Assembly (NCBI RefSeq): GCF_001427125.1
Contig: NZ_LMGK01000025.1
Coordinates: 80,595-144,594, forward strand
From: Pseudomonas sp. Root562
GTDB taxonomy: Bacteria > Pseudomonadota > Gammaproteobacteria > Pseudomonadales > Pseudomonadaceae
Reading direction: 5' to 3'
DNA: 64,000 nt
The position numbers were made by a program, and so were the translations under genes. This document shows, piece after piece, positions 42,309 to 51,303 of this stretch. Each line of letters opens with the position of its first letter. The first letter of the stretch is position 1. The notes under the pieces are model-generated. The model saw only the letters and a program-made list of their open reading frames with translations. It was not told the origin of the DNA and did not search any database.

Positions 42309-43076
42309 TCAGGATTTGAAGCAGTCCGCGCTGAGCTTGTCCAGCACTCGGTCGGCGCGCTGTTCGGCCTGGGCCATGGCGGTGTGCCAACCGGCGACGC
42401 AGGGGCGCAAATCCGTTTCCTGCTCGGCCATGGCCAGCCATTGCACGCAGTCGTGCCAATCGCCCAATGCGCCCTGAGCCGACTTCAACCGGGGCATGGC
42501 CGCTTTCGGCAAGCGATCCAGTTCGGGGTAAGCGTCGATGCCGTAACGCACACGCTTGATCAACAAGCGCAGGCGATGGCGGTCATGGGCGGGATCGTGC
42601 AGGGCCTGGTCGAGTTTTTTCCATTGCTTGCCCAGGCGTTTCTCGATGCGCTTGCCCAAGCCCTTGAGCAAGCCCTGACGTTGAGAGGCCCGCAGAAAGC
42701 GCGGAAAGGCATCAAGGATGACCAGCAACTGCGCCAGTTCGGCACTGCTCGCAATGGCCGGATAAGCGTCGGCCATCTGCGCCAACCGCCGCTGCGCAGC
42801 GTCGGGTTGACCGTGCTGGAGCAAATACGCCGCCAGCACTTCGCGATCACGCCAGGGGGTGGTCAGGTCGCCCACGGCCGAAGCCGCTGTTTCCAGTTGC
42901 TCAACGCCGGGCAGTCCGCGCAACGGCCGCAAAAGGCTGCGCAAACGGCGCACGGTAGTGCGCAAGTCGTGCAAGGCCTCAGGGTCAGTCCGGGCAGTCA
43001 AACGCGCCTGGCAGGCCAGTAGACGCACTTCCAGGCCCAGAACATGGGCCACCAATCGATCAACCATTGCCGACAT
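42309..43076 (-). CDS. CHAD-domain protein
   Basis: The protein has 255 residues that are almost entirely a CHAD domain. It is helical and rich in conserved His/Arg/Lys: ALHDLRTTVRRLRSLLRPL and DRHRLRLLIKRVRYGIDAY, followed by LKSAQGALGDWHD. CHAD proteins bind polyphosphate and localise to polyphosphate granules. It is followed downstream only by REP, with the gene for a small lipoprotein upstream. Confidence 0.9.
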   Translation of the reverse strand: MSAMVDRLVAHVLGLEVRLLACQARLTARTDPEALHDLRTTVRRLRSLLRPLRGLPGVEQLETAASAVGDLTTPWRDREVLAAYLLQHGQPDAAQRRLAQMADAYPAIASSAELAQLLVILDAFPRFLRASQRQGLLKGLGKRIEKRLGKQWKKLDQALHDPAHDRHRLRLLIKRVRYGIDAYPELDRLPKAAMPRLKSAQGALGDWHDCVQWLAMAEQETDLRPCVAGWHTAMAQAEQRADRVLDKLSADCFKS

Positions 43077-43121
43077 CGCTTGCTCCCTGACTCGCCTGCC
43101 CTCGTGGACTTACATCATGCC

Positions 43122-43400
43122 TCAACGGCCGGCACGTGACTCACGAATATAGAAGCGTGCCTTCTCGGCTTTTTTCGCACAGCCTTCGAACCCTTCGAAT
43201 TGTTGCTGGGTTTTGGCCGCGGTCAACAATGACAAGGCCTTGGAGTAGCTGACGGTCCCGGCGAAACCTTCAGCCTTGGCCAGGTCCAGTTCATGCCAGG
43301 CGGCATCGAGGTTGCTGCCGCAGCTGTCGCGATAAGCAGTTTTACCGGCGCAACCGGCCAGTGCCAGGGCAATCAGTGGCACACAAATCCAGGCTTTCAT
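43122..43400 (-). CDS. Small hypothetical lipoprotein
   Basis: The protein has 92 residues from the ATG at 43400 (GAGG 8 nt upstream). The signal peptide MKAWICVPLIALALAGC has a lipobox LAGC (Cys17). The mature part has three more Cys (DSCGSN, EGCAKK) and a helical hairpin-like pattern (AAWHELDLAKAEGF, YSKALSLLTAAKTQQQ). No named family is recognised. It is likely outer-membrane or periplasmic. Confidence 0.82.
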   Translation of the reverse strand: MKAWICVPLIALALAGCAGKTAYRDSCGSNLDAAWHELDLAKAEGFAGTVSYSKALSLLTAAKTQQQFEGFEGCAKKAEKARFYIRESRAGR

Positions 43401-43621
43401 CACATACACCTCAGAGATAGGAAAACAGTCATGCAGGTAGGACGGTCTGGCACGTGAAAAGTGCCGTTCATCGCCAGCGCAAACTATAGCGCGGGCAAGA
43501 ATAATCATCTGCCGCCCTGGAGTGTCGAAAAAACGACGCGTTCGCCGCACCGTGCGACCTTGCCGATTGAAGCGCGCCCCCCGATGGGTGCATTGTTGAA
43601 CCATTCAAACGAGGGCGATTC

Positions 43622-44662
43622 ATGAAAAAGCGTGTCGCACTGGTGTTGGGCTCGGGTGGAGCCCGGGGTTATGCGCATATCGGCGTGATCCAGGAAATCG
43701 AACGGCGCGGTTACGATATCGCCTGTATCGCTGGTTGCTCGATGGGAGCGGTGGTCGGCGGGATCTATGCCGCCGGCAAGCTCGATGATTATCGCGACTG
43801 GATCGAAAGCCTGGATTACCTCGATGTTTTGCGTCTGGTGGATGTCAGTTTTCGCCTGGGGGCGATCCGCGGGGAAAAGGTCTTTGGGCAGATCCGCAAG
43901 ATCGTCGGCGAGATCAATATCGAAGACTTGCGCATTCCCTACACGGCAGTGGCCACCGACCTGACGAACCAGCAGGAAATCTGGTTCCAGGAAGGCTGCC
44001 TGCACCAGGCCATGCGCGCCTCGGCGGCGATTCCCAGTCTGTTTACCCCGGTGATGCAAGGCAATCGCATGTTGGTGGATGGCGGCATTCTCAACCCGCT
44101 GCCGATTGTGCCGGTGGTATCGAGCCATTGTGATTTGATCATCGCGGTCAATCTCAACTCCACCAACCAGCGTCATTACCAGTTGCCGGTGATCGAGCGC
44201 CCTGCCGCTTTCAAGAGCCGGTTCAACAGCCTGCTCAATTCACTGGGTTCGAAAATGCCGTTCCGGCGCAAGCAAGCCGAACAATTGCTGTTGCTGGAGA
44301 AGGAAGCGTTGATGGCCGAGGCCGCAGAGATCAATCCCTGGATCGAATCTGCCGAACCCGAAGCCCAGCAACCCGCCGCAGCGCCTGAACGTGACGGCGC
44401 GCCGAAGTCCGCCACCGGATCATTCATCATCGACAACGTCGGCCCGGCGTCTTTGCTGGACTTGATCAACCAGAGTTTCGAGGTCATGCAGACGTCGTTG
44501 GCGCAGTACAAGATTGCCGGCTATCCACCGGACATTCTGATCAACGTACCGAAGCGGGTGTGCCGGTTTTTCGAGTTCTACAAGGCACCGGAATTGATCG
44601 CGCTGGGGCGGGAGATTGCGCGCGATACGCTGGACCGATATGAAAGCGAGCGGGATTCCTGA
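43622..44662 (+). CDS. Patatin-like phospholipase (RssA-like)
   Basis: The protein has 346 residues. Patatin motifs are the oxyanion loop GSGGARGYAHIG, nucleophile elbow AGCSMGAVVGG and catalytic Asp in LVDGGILNPLP. A C-terminal extension of about 120 residues, with an Ala/Pro/Glu-rich stretch (EPEAQQPAAAPERDGAPKS), is followed by a conserved tail (PPDILINVPKRVCRFFEFYK). It is probably a cytoplasmic serine acyl hydrolase. A GAGG-type site precedes the ATG. Confidence 0.88.
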   Translation: MKKRVALVLGSGGARGYAHIGVIQEIERRGYDIACIAGCSMGAVVGGIYAAGKLDDYRDWIESLDYLDVLRLVDVSFRLGAIRGEKVFGQIRKIVGEINIEDLRIPYTAVATDLTNQQEIWFQEGCLHQAMRASAAIPSLFTPVMQGNRMLVDGGILNPLPIVPVVSSHCDLIIAVNLNSTNQRHYQLPVIERPAAFKSRFNSLLNSLGSKMPFRRKQAEQLLLLEKEALMAEAAEINPWIESAEPEAQQPAAAPERDGAPKSATGSFIIDNVGPASLLDLINQSFEVMQTSLAQYKIAGYPPDILINVPKRVCRFFEFYKAPELIALGREIARDTLDRYESERDS

Positions 44663-44684
44663 GGTTCTCGAGTGCCGGTGACGG

Positions 44685-44920
44685 CCCCATCGCTGGCAAG
44701 CCAGCTCCCACAGTTATCAAGGTGATCACAGATTTTGTGAACGAAACCAATCCTGTCGTCGATCGTTCCCAAGCTCCGCGTGGGAATGCATCCCGTGACG
44801 CTCCGCGTCGCTTCCAAAAGCGGAACGCGGAGCGTCCCTGGCGGCGTTCCCACGCAGAGCGTGGGAACGATCAGGCAACGACACCAATCCTGTGGGAGCT
44901 GGCTTGCCAGCGATGAGGCC
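44685..44920. repeat. Composite repeat between the patatin gene and kdpE
   Basis: Two REP halves (CATCGCTGGCAAGCCAGCTC at 44689 and the inverted TGTGGGAGCTGGCTTGCCAG at 44890) enclose a 112-bp imperfect palindrome (44761-44872) with 26-bp arms, GATCGTTCCCAAGCTCCGCG and its inverse. A sister copy of the palindrome lies upstream of kdpD. The nesting suggests stepwise insertion of different elements. Confidence 0.8.
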
Positions 44921-44938
44921 TGCTCAGGCAACACAAAA

Positions 44939-45637
44939 CTACAGACTGCCGTCACTCAACAACCGATACCCCACCCCCGCCTCGGTCACGATGAATCGCG
45001 GTTGAGTCGGGTCGTCCGCCAGTTTCTGCCGCAAATGCCCGACCACGATCCGCAAGTAATGGCTGTCTTCGGTATGGGTCGGCCCCCAGATATCCTTGAG
45101 CAATTGCTGTTGGGTGATGACTCGCCCGGGATGCCGAGCCAGTTGCGCGAGCACCGCGTATTCCTTGCGGGTCAGTGCCACTTCGGCGCCTTCGAGCAGA
45201 ACCCGGCGATAGGCCAGATCCACCGTCAGCGGGCCGAAGGTCAGTGCCGCTTGCTGGGCTTCCCCTACCGGTGCCTGGCGCAACAGCGCACGAATTCGCG
45301 CCAGGAACTCCTGAATGCCGAAGGGTTTGGTCACGTAGTCATTGGCGCCGCCATCCAGCGCCTGGACTTTCTGCCCTTCGCCGGCGCGCACCGAAAGCAC
45401 TAATACCGGCACCGTCGACCACTCGCGAAACTCGCGCAAAACCTGCTGGCCGTCCATGTCTGGCAAACCGAGGTCGAGCACCAGCAGGTCCGGCTTGTTC
45501 AGTGCTGCCTGCGCCAACCCTTCGGTCCCGTTGCTGGCTTCCAACACTTTGTAGCCCTGGGAGACGAGACTGATACGCAGGAATTTGCGGATTTGCGGTT
45601 CGTCGTCGATGACCAGGATGGTCGCGGTCTGGCTCAT
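44939..45637 (-). CDS. kdpE: Response regulator KdpE
   Basis: The protein has 232 residues of the OmpR/PhoB type. The receiver has the acidic pair in LVIDDEPQIRKFL, phospho-acceptor Asp in LLVLDLGLPDMDG and Lys in NDYVTKPF; the C-terminal winged helix has LARHPGRVITQQQLLKDIWG and LRIVVGHLRQKLADD. It activates kdpFABC when phosphorylated by KdpD under potassium limitation. It lies 68 bp below kdpD. Confidence 0.95.
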   Translation of the reverse strand: MSQTATILVIDDEPQIRKFLRISLVSQGYKVLEASNGTEGLAQAALNKPDLLVLDLGLPDMDGQQVLREFREWSTVPVLVLSVRAGEGQKVQALDGGANDYVTKPFGIQEFLARIRALLRQAPVGEAQQAALTFGPLTVDLAYRRVLLEGAEVALTRKEYAVLAQLARHPGRVITQQQLLKDIWGPTHTEDSHYLRIVVGHLRQKLADDPTQPRFIVTEAGVGYRLLSDGSL

Positions 45638-45705
45638 GAATTCACATCAATACAAATAAGTGGCAAGAGAGTAGCGCAAGCACGATCAGGCTTCACAGTC
45701 GGCTG

Positions 45706-48351
45706 TTAATTTTCAAAGGCCGGCTGAGCCTGCAAGGGCAAGTGCAAGGTGATGCAGGTGCCGCGCCCTTCAATGCCATCGGCAACGCTGATTCGTCCGC
45801 CATGGGCGCCCACCATGCCCTGGCAAATCGCCAGGCCCAGACCGGTGCCCTGCCCGCCTCGATCGCCGCGTGCAGCGGTGTAGAACATGTCGAAAATCTT
45901 TTCCCGATCTTCCTCCGGAATTCCCGGACCTTCGTCACTGACCGAGAAAAACAGCTCGTTGTCGTCCACTCCGGCGCGCAATTGCAAACGTCCGTGGGGC
46001 GGTGAAAAGCGCGCGGCGTTCTCCATCACGTTGATCAGCGCCTGCTCGATCAGCGCGGCATGCACGTAAAGCAGCGGCAACTGCGCCGGCACATCAGTGC
46101 TGACTTGCAGCGGTGCGAGGACCGCACGCAAGCGGCTGAGCGAACTGCCGACGATGTCGGCCGGCGATACCCAGTCCCGCGCCAGTTTCAACGCGCCGTG
46201 ACCGAGTCGGGTCATGTCCAGCAGATTCTGAATGTAGCGGTCGAGCCGTTCGGCTTCATCGCGGGTGCCTTCAAGCAATTCCCGGCGATCTTCCAGCGGG
46301 ATCGCTTCGCCGAGCGCCAGCAGACTGTCGATACTGCCGCGCATGGAGGTCAGCGGCGTACGCAAATCGTGGGACACCGACGCCAGCAAGGCACTGCGCA
46401 GTTGCTCGGTTTCGCCGTGCAACCGCGCCGCTTCCAGATCATCCGCCAATTGCGCACGCGCCAGCGCCTGTGCCAGCGGCTGGCTCAGCGCAGTCAACAA
46501 CCGGCGACGCTGGCCGCTGAGGGTCTGGCCTTCTTTTGCGCAGACACCCAGCAACGCCAGCGGCCCATCCTCTACCGACAACGGCCACCACCACCAACGC
46601 CCGAACGGCAACGTTCCGGTGCCCGCGCCAGCAGGCTGATCGTGTTGCCACGCCCAGTCGGCGGCAGCGCGCTCGGCTTCGGTGAATTCCAGCGGACCAC
46701 CGGTTTCGACTTTCCAGCCACTCGGGCCGTCGCGATTGAGCAGGCACAACTGCAAATCGCTCCAGCCATTGAGGTGCTGAGCGGCAGCGCTGACCACCGC
46801 TTGGCGGTCAGTCGCGGCGGTCAGTTTGCGCGACAGGTCGAGCAGCTCAGTGGTTTCTTCCTGGGTGTCGCGCAGCGCCTGCAGTTGTCGCCGCTGGCGC
46901 GCTGCGAGGTTGCCGGTGAGGGCCGCCATCAACAGGAAAAACAGCAAGGTCAGCACGTCTTCTTCGCGCTGGATGCTGAAGGAAAAGTTCGGTGGGATGA
47001 ACAGAAAGTCGTAGGTCAGGAACGACAGCGCCGCACAGACCAGCGCCGGGCCGAGACTGCTGCGCACCGCCACCAGAAGCACTGCCGCAAGGAACACCAG
47101 CGAGATGTTCGGCAACGGCAAAACGCTCGCGACCGCCCAGGCCAAGGCAGTGGCCGACACCGTCGCCACAATGGCCAGGGCATAGTCGAACCACACCAGC
47201 GCCTGCATTGAACGCTGACGTGGCTGATGCTGCTCGTGATCGCTGTCGATAACGTTGATTTCCAGCCCGCGGGCATGGCGCAACAACCGCGCCGCCAAGC
47301 CGCCACCGAACAGGCGCCGGCGCAAACGTGGCCGCGACTGGCCGACCAATACCAGACTGGCGCGGCGTTCGGCGGCATGCTGGATCAGGGTTTTCGCCAC
47401 CTCACCGGCGCGCAACAGCACTACTTCCCCGCCCAAGCGTTCAGCCAGTTGCTGGGCACTTTGCAGGCGCAGGCGTGATTGCTCGTCGCGCACGCTGCCG
47501 TTGTCCACATGCACCAGGCTCCACGGCAGATGCCGACGCTGGGCGACGCGGCTGGCGTGACGGACCAGCCGTTCCGCCTGGGCATCGCCATCGACACCCA
47601 CCAACAGCCGACCACGCACCGTCGGCGCCGCTTGCCCCATCTGCCGATAACCCTGGGTCAAGTCGTTATCGACCTGGGCGGCGGCCGTTTGCATCGCCAA
47701 TTCGCGCAGGGCTGTCAGGTTGGTCTGGGTAAAAAACGCATCGATGGCCGCCCTCGCCTGCTCCGGCACGTAGACCTTGCCATCGCGCAGGCGCTCCAGC
47801 AGTTCACGTGGCGGCAGGTCGATCAGCAATAGCTCGAAGGCTTCTTGCAGGACCCAATCCGGGAGGGTTTCGCGCACCTGCACACCGGTGATACCGCGCA
47901 CCTGATCGTTGAGGCTTTCCAGGTGCTGGACGTTGACGGTGGTGAACACGTCGATACCGGCGGCGAGCAATTCCTGAATGTCTTGCCAGCGTTTTTCGTG
48001 ACGGCTGCCGGGGGCATTGGTGTGGGCCAACTCATCCACCAACACCAGTTTGGGTTTGGCGGCCAGCAACCCATCGAGATCCATTTCCTCGAGCATCACG
48101 CCACGGTATTCCGAACGCACCAAAGGCTGCTGCGGCAAGCCGCCCAGCAGCGCTTCGGTTTCGGCCCGACCGTGGGTTTCGACCACACCGGCAATCACTT
48201 TCACACCCTGGCGCAGTTGGGTGTGGGCCGCTTGCAGCATGGCGTAGGTTTTGCCAACACCGGGCGCGGCGCCGAGGAATACCTTGAGCCGGCCACGGCC
48301 ATCGCGGGGCAGGTCTGCTAACAGCGCGTCGGCGCGGCCGGAGTTGCTCAT
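45706..48351 (-). CDS. kdpD: Sensor histidine kinase KdpD
   Basis: The protein has 881 residues. The N-terminal KdpD domain carries Walker A GAAPGVGKTY (27-36) and DELAHTNAPGSRHEKRWQD. A Usp-like domain (LVGVDGDAQAERLVRHASRV), four membrane helices (DUF4118), a GAF-like segment, the HisKA motif VSHDLRTPLTSM and a GHKL ATPase (NVMENAARFSPP, SDEGPGIP, GTGLGLAIC) follow. It senses potassium limitation or ionic strength and phosphorylates KdpE. It is separated from kdpC by a palindromic repeat. Confidence 0.96.
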   Translation of the reverse strand: MSNSGRADALLADLPRDGRGRLKVFLGAAPGVGKTYAMLQAAHTQLRQGVKVIAGVVETHGRAETEALLGGLPQQPLVRSEYRGVMLEEMDLDGLLAAKPKLVLVDELAHTNAPGSRHEKRWQDIQELLAAGIDVFTTVNVQHLESLNDQVRGITGVQVRETLPDWVLQEAFELLLIDLPPRELLERLRDGKVYVPEQARAAIDAFFTQTNLTALRELAMQTAAAQVDNDLTQGYRQMGQAAPTVRGRLLVGVDGDAQAERLVRHASRVAQRRHLPWSLVHVDNGSVRDEQSRLRLQSAQQLAERLGGEVVLLRAGEVAKTLIQHAAERRASLVLVGQSRPRLRRRLFGGGLAARLLRHARGLEINVIDSDHEQHQPRQRSMQALVWFDYALAIVATVSATALAWAVASVLPLPNISLVFLAAVLLVAVRSSLGPALVCAALSFLTYDFLFIPPNFSFSIQREEDVLTLLFFLLMAALTGNLAARQRRQLQALRDTQEETTELLDLSRKLTAATDRQAVVSAAAQHLNGWSDLQLCLLNRDGPSGWKVETGGPLEFTEAERAAADWAWQHDQPAGAGTGTLPFGRWWWWPLSVEDGPLALLGVCAKEGQTLSGQRRRLLTALSQPLAQALARAQLADDLEAARLHGETEQLRSALLASVSHDLRTPLTSMRGSIDSLLALGEAIPLEDRRELLEGTRDEAERLDRYIQNLLDMTRLGHGALKLARDWVSPADIVGSSLSRLRAVLAPLQVSTDVPAQLPLLYVHAALIEQALINVMENAARFSPPHGRLQLRAGVDDNELFFSVSDEGPGIPEEDREKIFDMFYTAARGDRGGQGTGLGLAICQGMVGAHGGRISVADGIEGRGTCITLHLPLQAQPAFEN

Positions 48352-48368
48352 GTGTGGATCTCTCTAAT

Positions 48369-48476
48369 GATCGTTCCCACGCTCTGCGTGGGGATGCAGC
48401 CCGGGGCGCTCTGCGTCCCCAAAAGCGGACGCAGAGCGTCCATTGATGCATTCCCACGCAGAGCGTGGGAATGATC
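48369..48476. repeat. 108-bp palindromic element between kdpC and kdpD
   Basis: The outer arms GATCGTTCCCACGCTCTGCG and the inverse CGCAGAGCGTGGGAATGATC enclose a second inverted pair (GCGCTCTGCGTCC / GGACGCAGAGCG). It is the same family as 44761-44872. It occupies nearly the whole kdpC-kdpD gap and could attenuate read-through from the transporter to the regulator genes. Confidence 0.85.
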
Positions 48477-48481
48477 ATCTT

Positions 48482-49027
48482 CTACAGGCTTTCCAGCGCC
48501 CGATTCAACTCAAGCACATTCACCACCGGCGGACCTACCAGCGGTTGCTCGATGTGCGCGTCCAGCAGGTTTTGCAGGGTCGCGACCGGCAGGTTGCGCG
48601 CCGCCGCGACACGCGCCAGTTGATAGGCAATCGCGGCCGGTGGCAAGTGTGGATCGAGCCCGCTGCCGGACGTGGTGAGCATGGCCAACGGCACCGGACC
48701 CTGGCCGGGCACCAGCAGCTTGTTGGCATCGTCGATCACGCGAGTGGCCAGGGCCGGGTTGCTCGGCGCCAGGTTGCTCGCACCGCTCGACACCGTGGCA
48801 AAGGCAGCGGCCGATGGCCGTGGGTGGAACCAGGCGTCGCCGATAAAATCCTGGGCGATCAGCGACGAGCCACGGACCTTGCCGTCGGCATCGCGCAACA
48901 GGCTGCCATTGGCCTGATCCGGGAAAGCCACCTGGGCGACACCGGTAACCACCAAGGGATAGGCGACGCCGGTGATCAGGGTCATCAAGACCAACAGGCT
49001 CAGGGCCGGGCGTATCATTGTGGACAT
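48482..49027 (-). CDS. kdpC: Potassium-transporting ATPase subunit C, KdpC
   Basis: The protein has 181 residues. It has one N-terminal membrane helix (LLVLMTLITGVAYPLVVTGVAQ split as LLVLMTLITGVAYP and LVVTGVAQ), then the periplasmic/cytosolic KdpC domain with GSSLIAQDF, WFHPRPSAAA, SGASNLAPSNP and SGSGLDPHLPPAA. It stabilises the KdpFABC complex. It is separated from kdpB by 199 bp of REP. Confidence 0.95.
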   Translation of the reverse strand: MSTMIRPALSLLVLMTLITGVAYPLVVTGVAQVAFPDQANGSLLRDADGKVRGSSLIAQDFIGDAWFHPRPSAAAFATVSSGASNLAPSNPALATRVIDDANKLLVPGQGPVPLAMLTTSGSGLDPHLPPAAIAYQLARVAAARNLPVATLQNLLDAHIEQPLVGPPVVNVLELNRALESL

Positions 49028-49065
49028 GTCAAAATCCTCGAATTCTCTGAAAACAACACTTCACC

Positions 49066-49196
49066 TGTGGCGAGGGAGCTTGCTCCCGCTCGGCTGCAAA
49101 GCAGTCGTAAATCGGGTAAGTGTGATGTGCATGATCAAATGCGGTGACTGGGTCGGGGCTGCTTCGCAGCCAGCGGGAGCAAGCTCCCTCGCCACA
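49066..49196. repeat. BIME-like inverted repeat inside the kdp operon (kdpB-kdpC)
   Basis: TGTGGCGAGGGAGCTTGCTC at 49066 is matched by an inverted copy ending at 49196, with an inner pair CTGCAAAGCAG / CTGCTTCGCAG-like. It belongs to the GCGAGGGAGCTTGCTCCCGC family also seen at 19391 and 56627-56735. It interrupts an operon whose genes usually abut. Confidence 0.88.
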
Positions 49197-49226
49197 AAAA
49201 GCCCCTTTCCAGCCACCCGCTACCCG

Positions 49227-51293
49227 CTAAACCAAATGCAACGCCGTCAACAACATGTCGATGAGTTTGATGCCCACGAACGGCACCAGAATCCCGCCCA
49301 GCCCGTAGATCAGCAGATTGCGCCGCAGCAGCGCCGCCGCACTGGCTGCCTGCACGCGCACACCGCGCAACGCCAATGGAATCAGCACCACGATGATCAA
49401 CGCGTTGAACACGATGGCCGAGAGAATCGCGCTCTGCGGACTGCTCAAGTGCATGACGTTCAGCACGCCCAATTGCGGGTAGATCGCCGCAAACAGCGCC
49501 GGCAAAATCGCGAAGTACTTGGCCACGTCGTTGGCAATCGAGAACGTGGTCAGCGCGCCGCGGGTCACCAGCAATTCCTTACCGATCTGCACCACGTCCA
49601 GCAGCTTGGTCGGGTCGCTGTCGAGATCGACCATGTTGGCCGCTTCGCGCGCCGCTTGCGTGCCGTCGTTCATCGCCATGCCGACATCCGCCTGGGCCAG
49701 GGCCGGGGCGTCGTTGGCACCGTCGCCGCACATGGCGACCAGGCGACCGTCGTTTTGCTCATGACGAATACGCGCCAGTTTTTTCTCCGGGGTGGCTTCG
49801 GCCAGCACGTCGTCCACACCCGCTTCAGCAGCGATGGCGGCAGCGGTCAGCGGGTTGTCGCCGGTGACCATGACGGTGCGAATCCCCAGCTTGCGCAACT
49901 CGGCGAAACGCTCGCGAATGCCGGGCTTGACCACGTCCTTGAGGTGGATCGCACCGAGCAATTTGCCGTCGACGCAGACCAGCAACGGCGTGCCACCGCT
50001 CTGGGCGATCTTGTCGATTTCCCGCGACAGCGCCGGTGCCAGGTCAGCACGTTTCATACCGATGAAGGTCAGCAGCGAATCCACCGCGCCTTTGCGGTAA
50101 ACGCGGCCGTGATAGTCGACACCGGACAACCGCGTCTCGGCGCTGAATGGCACCGCGGTCAGCAACTCGGCAGCAGGCTCCGCTTGTGGCTGAGAGCCGC
50201 GCAGGAACTCGACGATGGATTTGCCCTCGGCCGTGTCATCGGCCAGGGATGCGAACAACGCTCCTTCGGCCAGCTCCTGGCTACTCACGCCTAGGGCCGC
50301 AACCACTGCCGTGCAACGACGGTTACCGAAGGTGATGGTGCCGGTCTTGTCCAGCAACAGCACGTGCACGTCCCCCGCCGCTTCCACGGCGCGCCCGGAT
50401 TTGGCGATCACGTTCAGGCGCACCAGGCGGTCCATACCGGCAATGCCGATGGCCGACAGCAGACCGCCGATGGTGGTCGGAATCAGCGTGACCAACAGCG
50501 CCACCAGGAACACCAGCGGCAGGCTGCCGTTGGCAAAGTGGGCGAACGGTTGCAGGGTGACCACCACCAACAGGAAGATCAGGGTCAGGCCGATCAGCAG
50601 GATGTCCAGCGCCACTTCGTTCGGGGTTTTCTGGCGCTTGGCGCCTTCAACCAGGGCGATCATCCGATCCAGCGTCGACTCGCCGGGGTTGGCGGTGATC
50701 TTCACCAGCAGCCAGTCAGATACCAGCCGCGTGTTGCCGGTGACGGCCGAGCGGTCGCCACCGGACTCGCGAATCACCGGCGCCGACTCACCGGTGATCG
50801 CCGCTTCGTTCACTGCCGCGATGCCTTCGATCACCTCGCCGTCACCGGGAATCATCTCCCCCGCTTCGACGCGTACCACATCGCCTTGGCGCAGGCTGGC
50901 GGCGGGCACCACCTGGAAGCTGCCATTGCTGGTTTTACGCCGGGCGCTCAAGCCTTCGCTGCCGGCCTTGAGGCTGTCGGCGCGAGCCTTGCCGCGACCT
51001 TCGGCCAGGGCCTCGGCAAAGTTGGCGAACAACACGGTGAACCACAGCCACACGGCAATTTGCGCAGCGACGAAGGTCGGCACCGCCGCGTCTGGAATGA
51101 AGCACAACACGGTGGTGAGGATCGCGGTCAGTTCGACCACCAACATCACTGGCGCACGTTGCAATTGCCGTGGGTCGAGCTTGACGAAGGCTTGCACCAG
51201 CGCCGGGCGCCAGAGGGCCGAGATCGCGGTTTTCGGTGCTTCGGCCGACTGGGTCGGTGATGCAGGTTTTGAAGCTGGAACATGCATATTCAT
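49227..51293 (-). CDS. kdpB: Potassium-transporting P-type ATPase subunit B, KdpB
   Basis: The protein has 688 residues. P-type ATPase motifs are TGES (167-170), phosphorylation site DKTGT with Asp315, KGAVDSL, and the hinge GDGANDAPAL. TGES includes the Ser that in E. coli KdpB is the inhibitory phosphorylation site. Seven membrane helices are expected. It hydrolyses ATP to drive K+ through KdpA. It starts 10 bp after kdpA. Confidence 0.97.
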   Translation of the reverse strand: MNMHVPASKPASPTQSAEAPKTAISALWRPALVQAFVKLDPRQLQRAPVMLVVELTAILTTVLCFIPDAAVPTFVAAQIAVWLWFTVLFANFAEALAEGRGKARADSLKAGSEGLSARRKTSNGSFQVVPAASLRQGDVVRVEAGEMIPGDGEVIEGIAAVNEAAITGESAPVIRESGGDRSAVTGNTRLVSDWLLVKITANPGESTLDRMIALVEGAKRQKTPNEVALDILLIGLTLIFLLVVVTLQPFAHFANGSLPLVFLVALLVTLIPTTIGGLLSAIGIAGMDRLVRLNVIAKSGRAVEAAGDVHVLLLDKTGTITFGNRRCTAVVAALGVSSQELAEGALFASLADDTAEGKSIVEFLRGSQPQAEPAAELLTAVPFSAETRLSGVDYHGRVYRKGAVDSLLTFIGMKRADLAPALSREIDKIAQSGGTPLLVCVDGKLLGAIHLKDVVKPGIRERFAELRKLGIRTVMVTGDNPLTAAAIAAEAGVDDVLAEATPEKKLARIRHEQNDGRLVAMCGDGANDAPALAQADVGMAMNDGTQAAREAANMVDLDSDPTKLLDVVQIGKELLVTRGALTTFSIANDVAKYFAILPALFAAIYPQLGVLNVMHLSSPQSAILSAIVFNALIIVVLIPLALRGVRVQAASAAALLRRNLLIYGLGGILVPFVGIKLIDMLLTALHLV

Positions 51294-51303
51294 GATGGAT
51301 TCC

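Noticed and set aside
46060..47211. 383-codon plus-strand open frame
   Set aside because: It is antisense to kdpD; composition rich in Arg/Gln and no domain.
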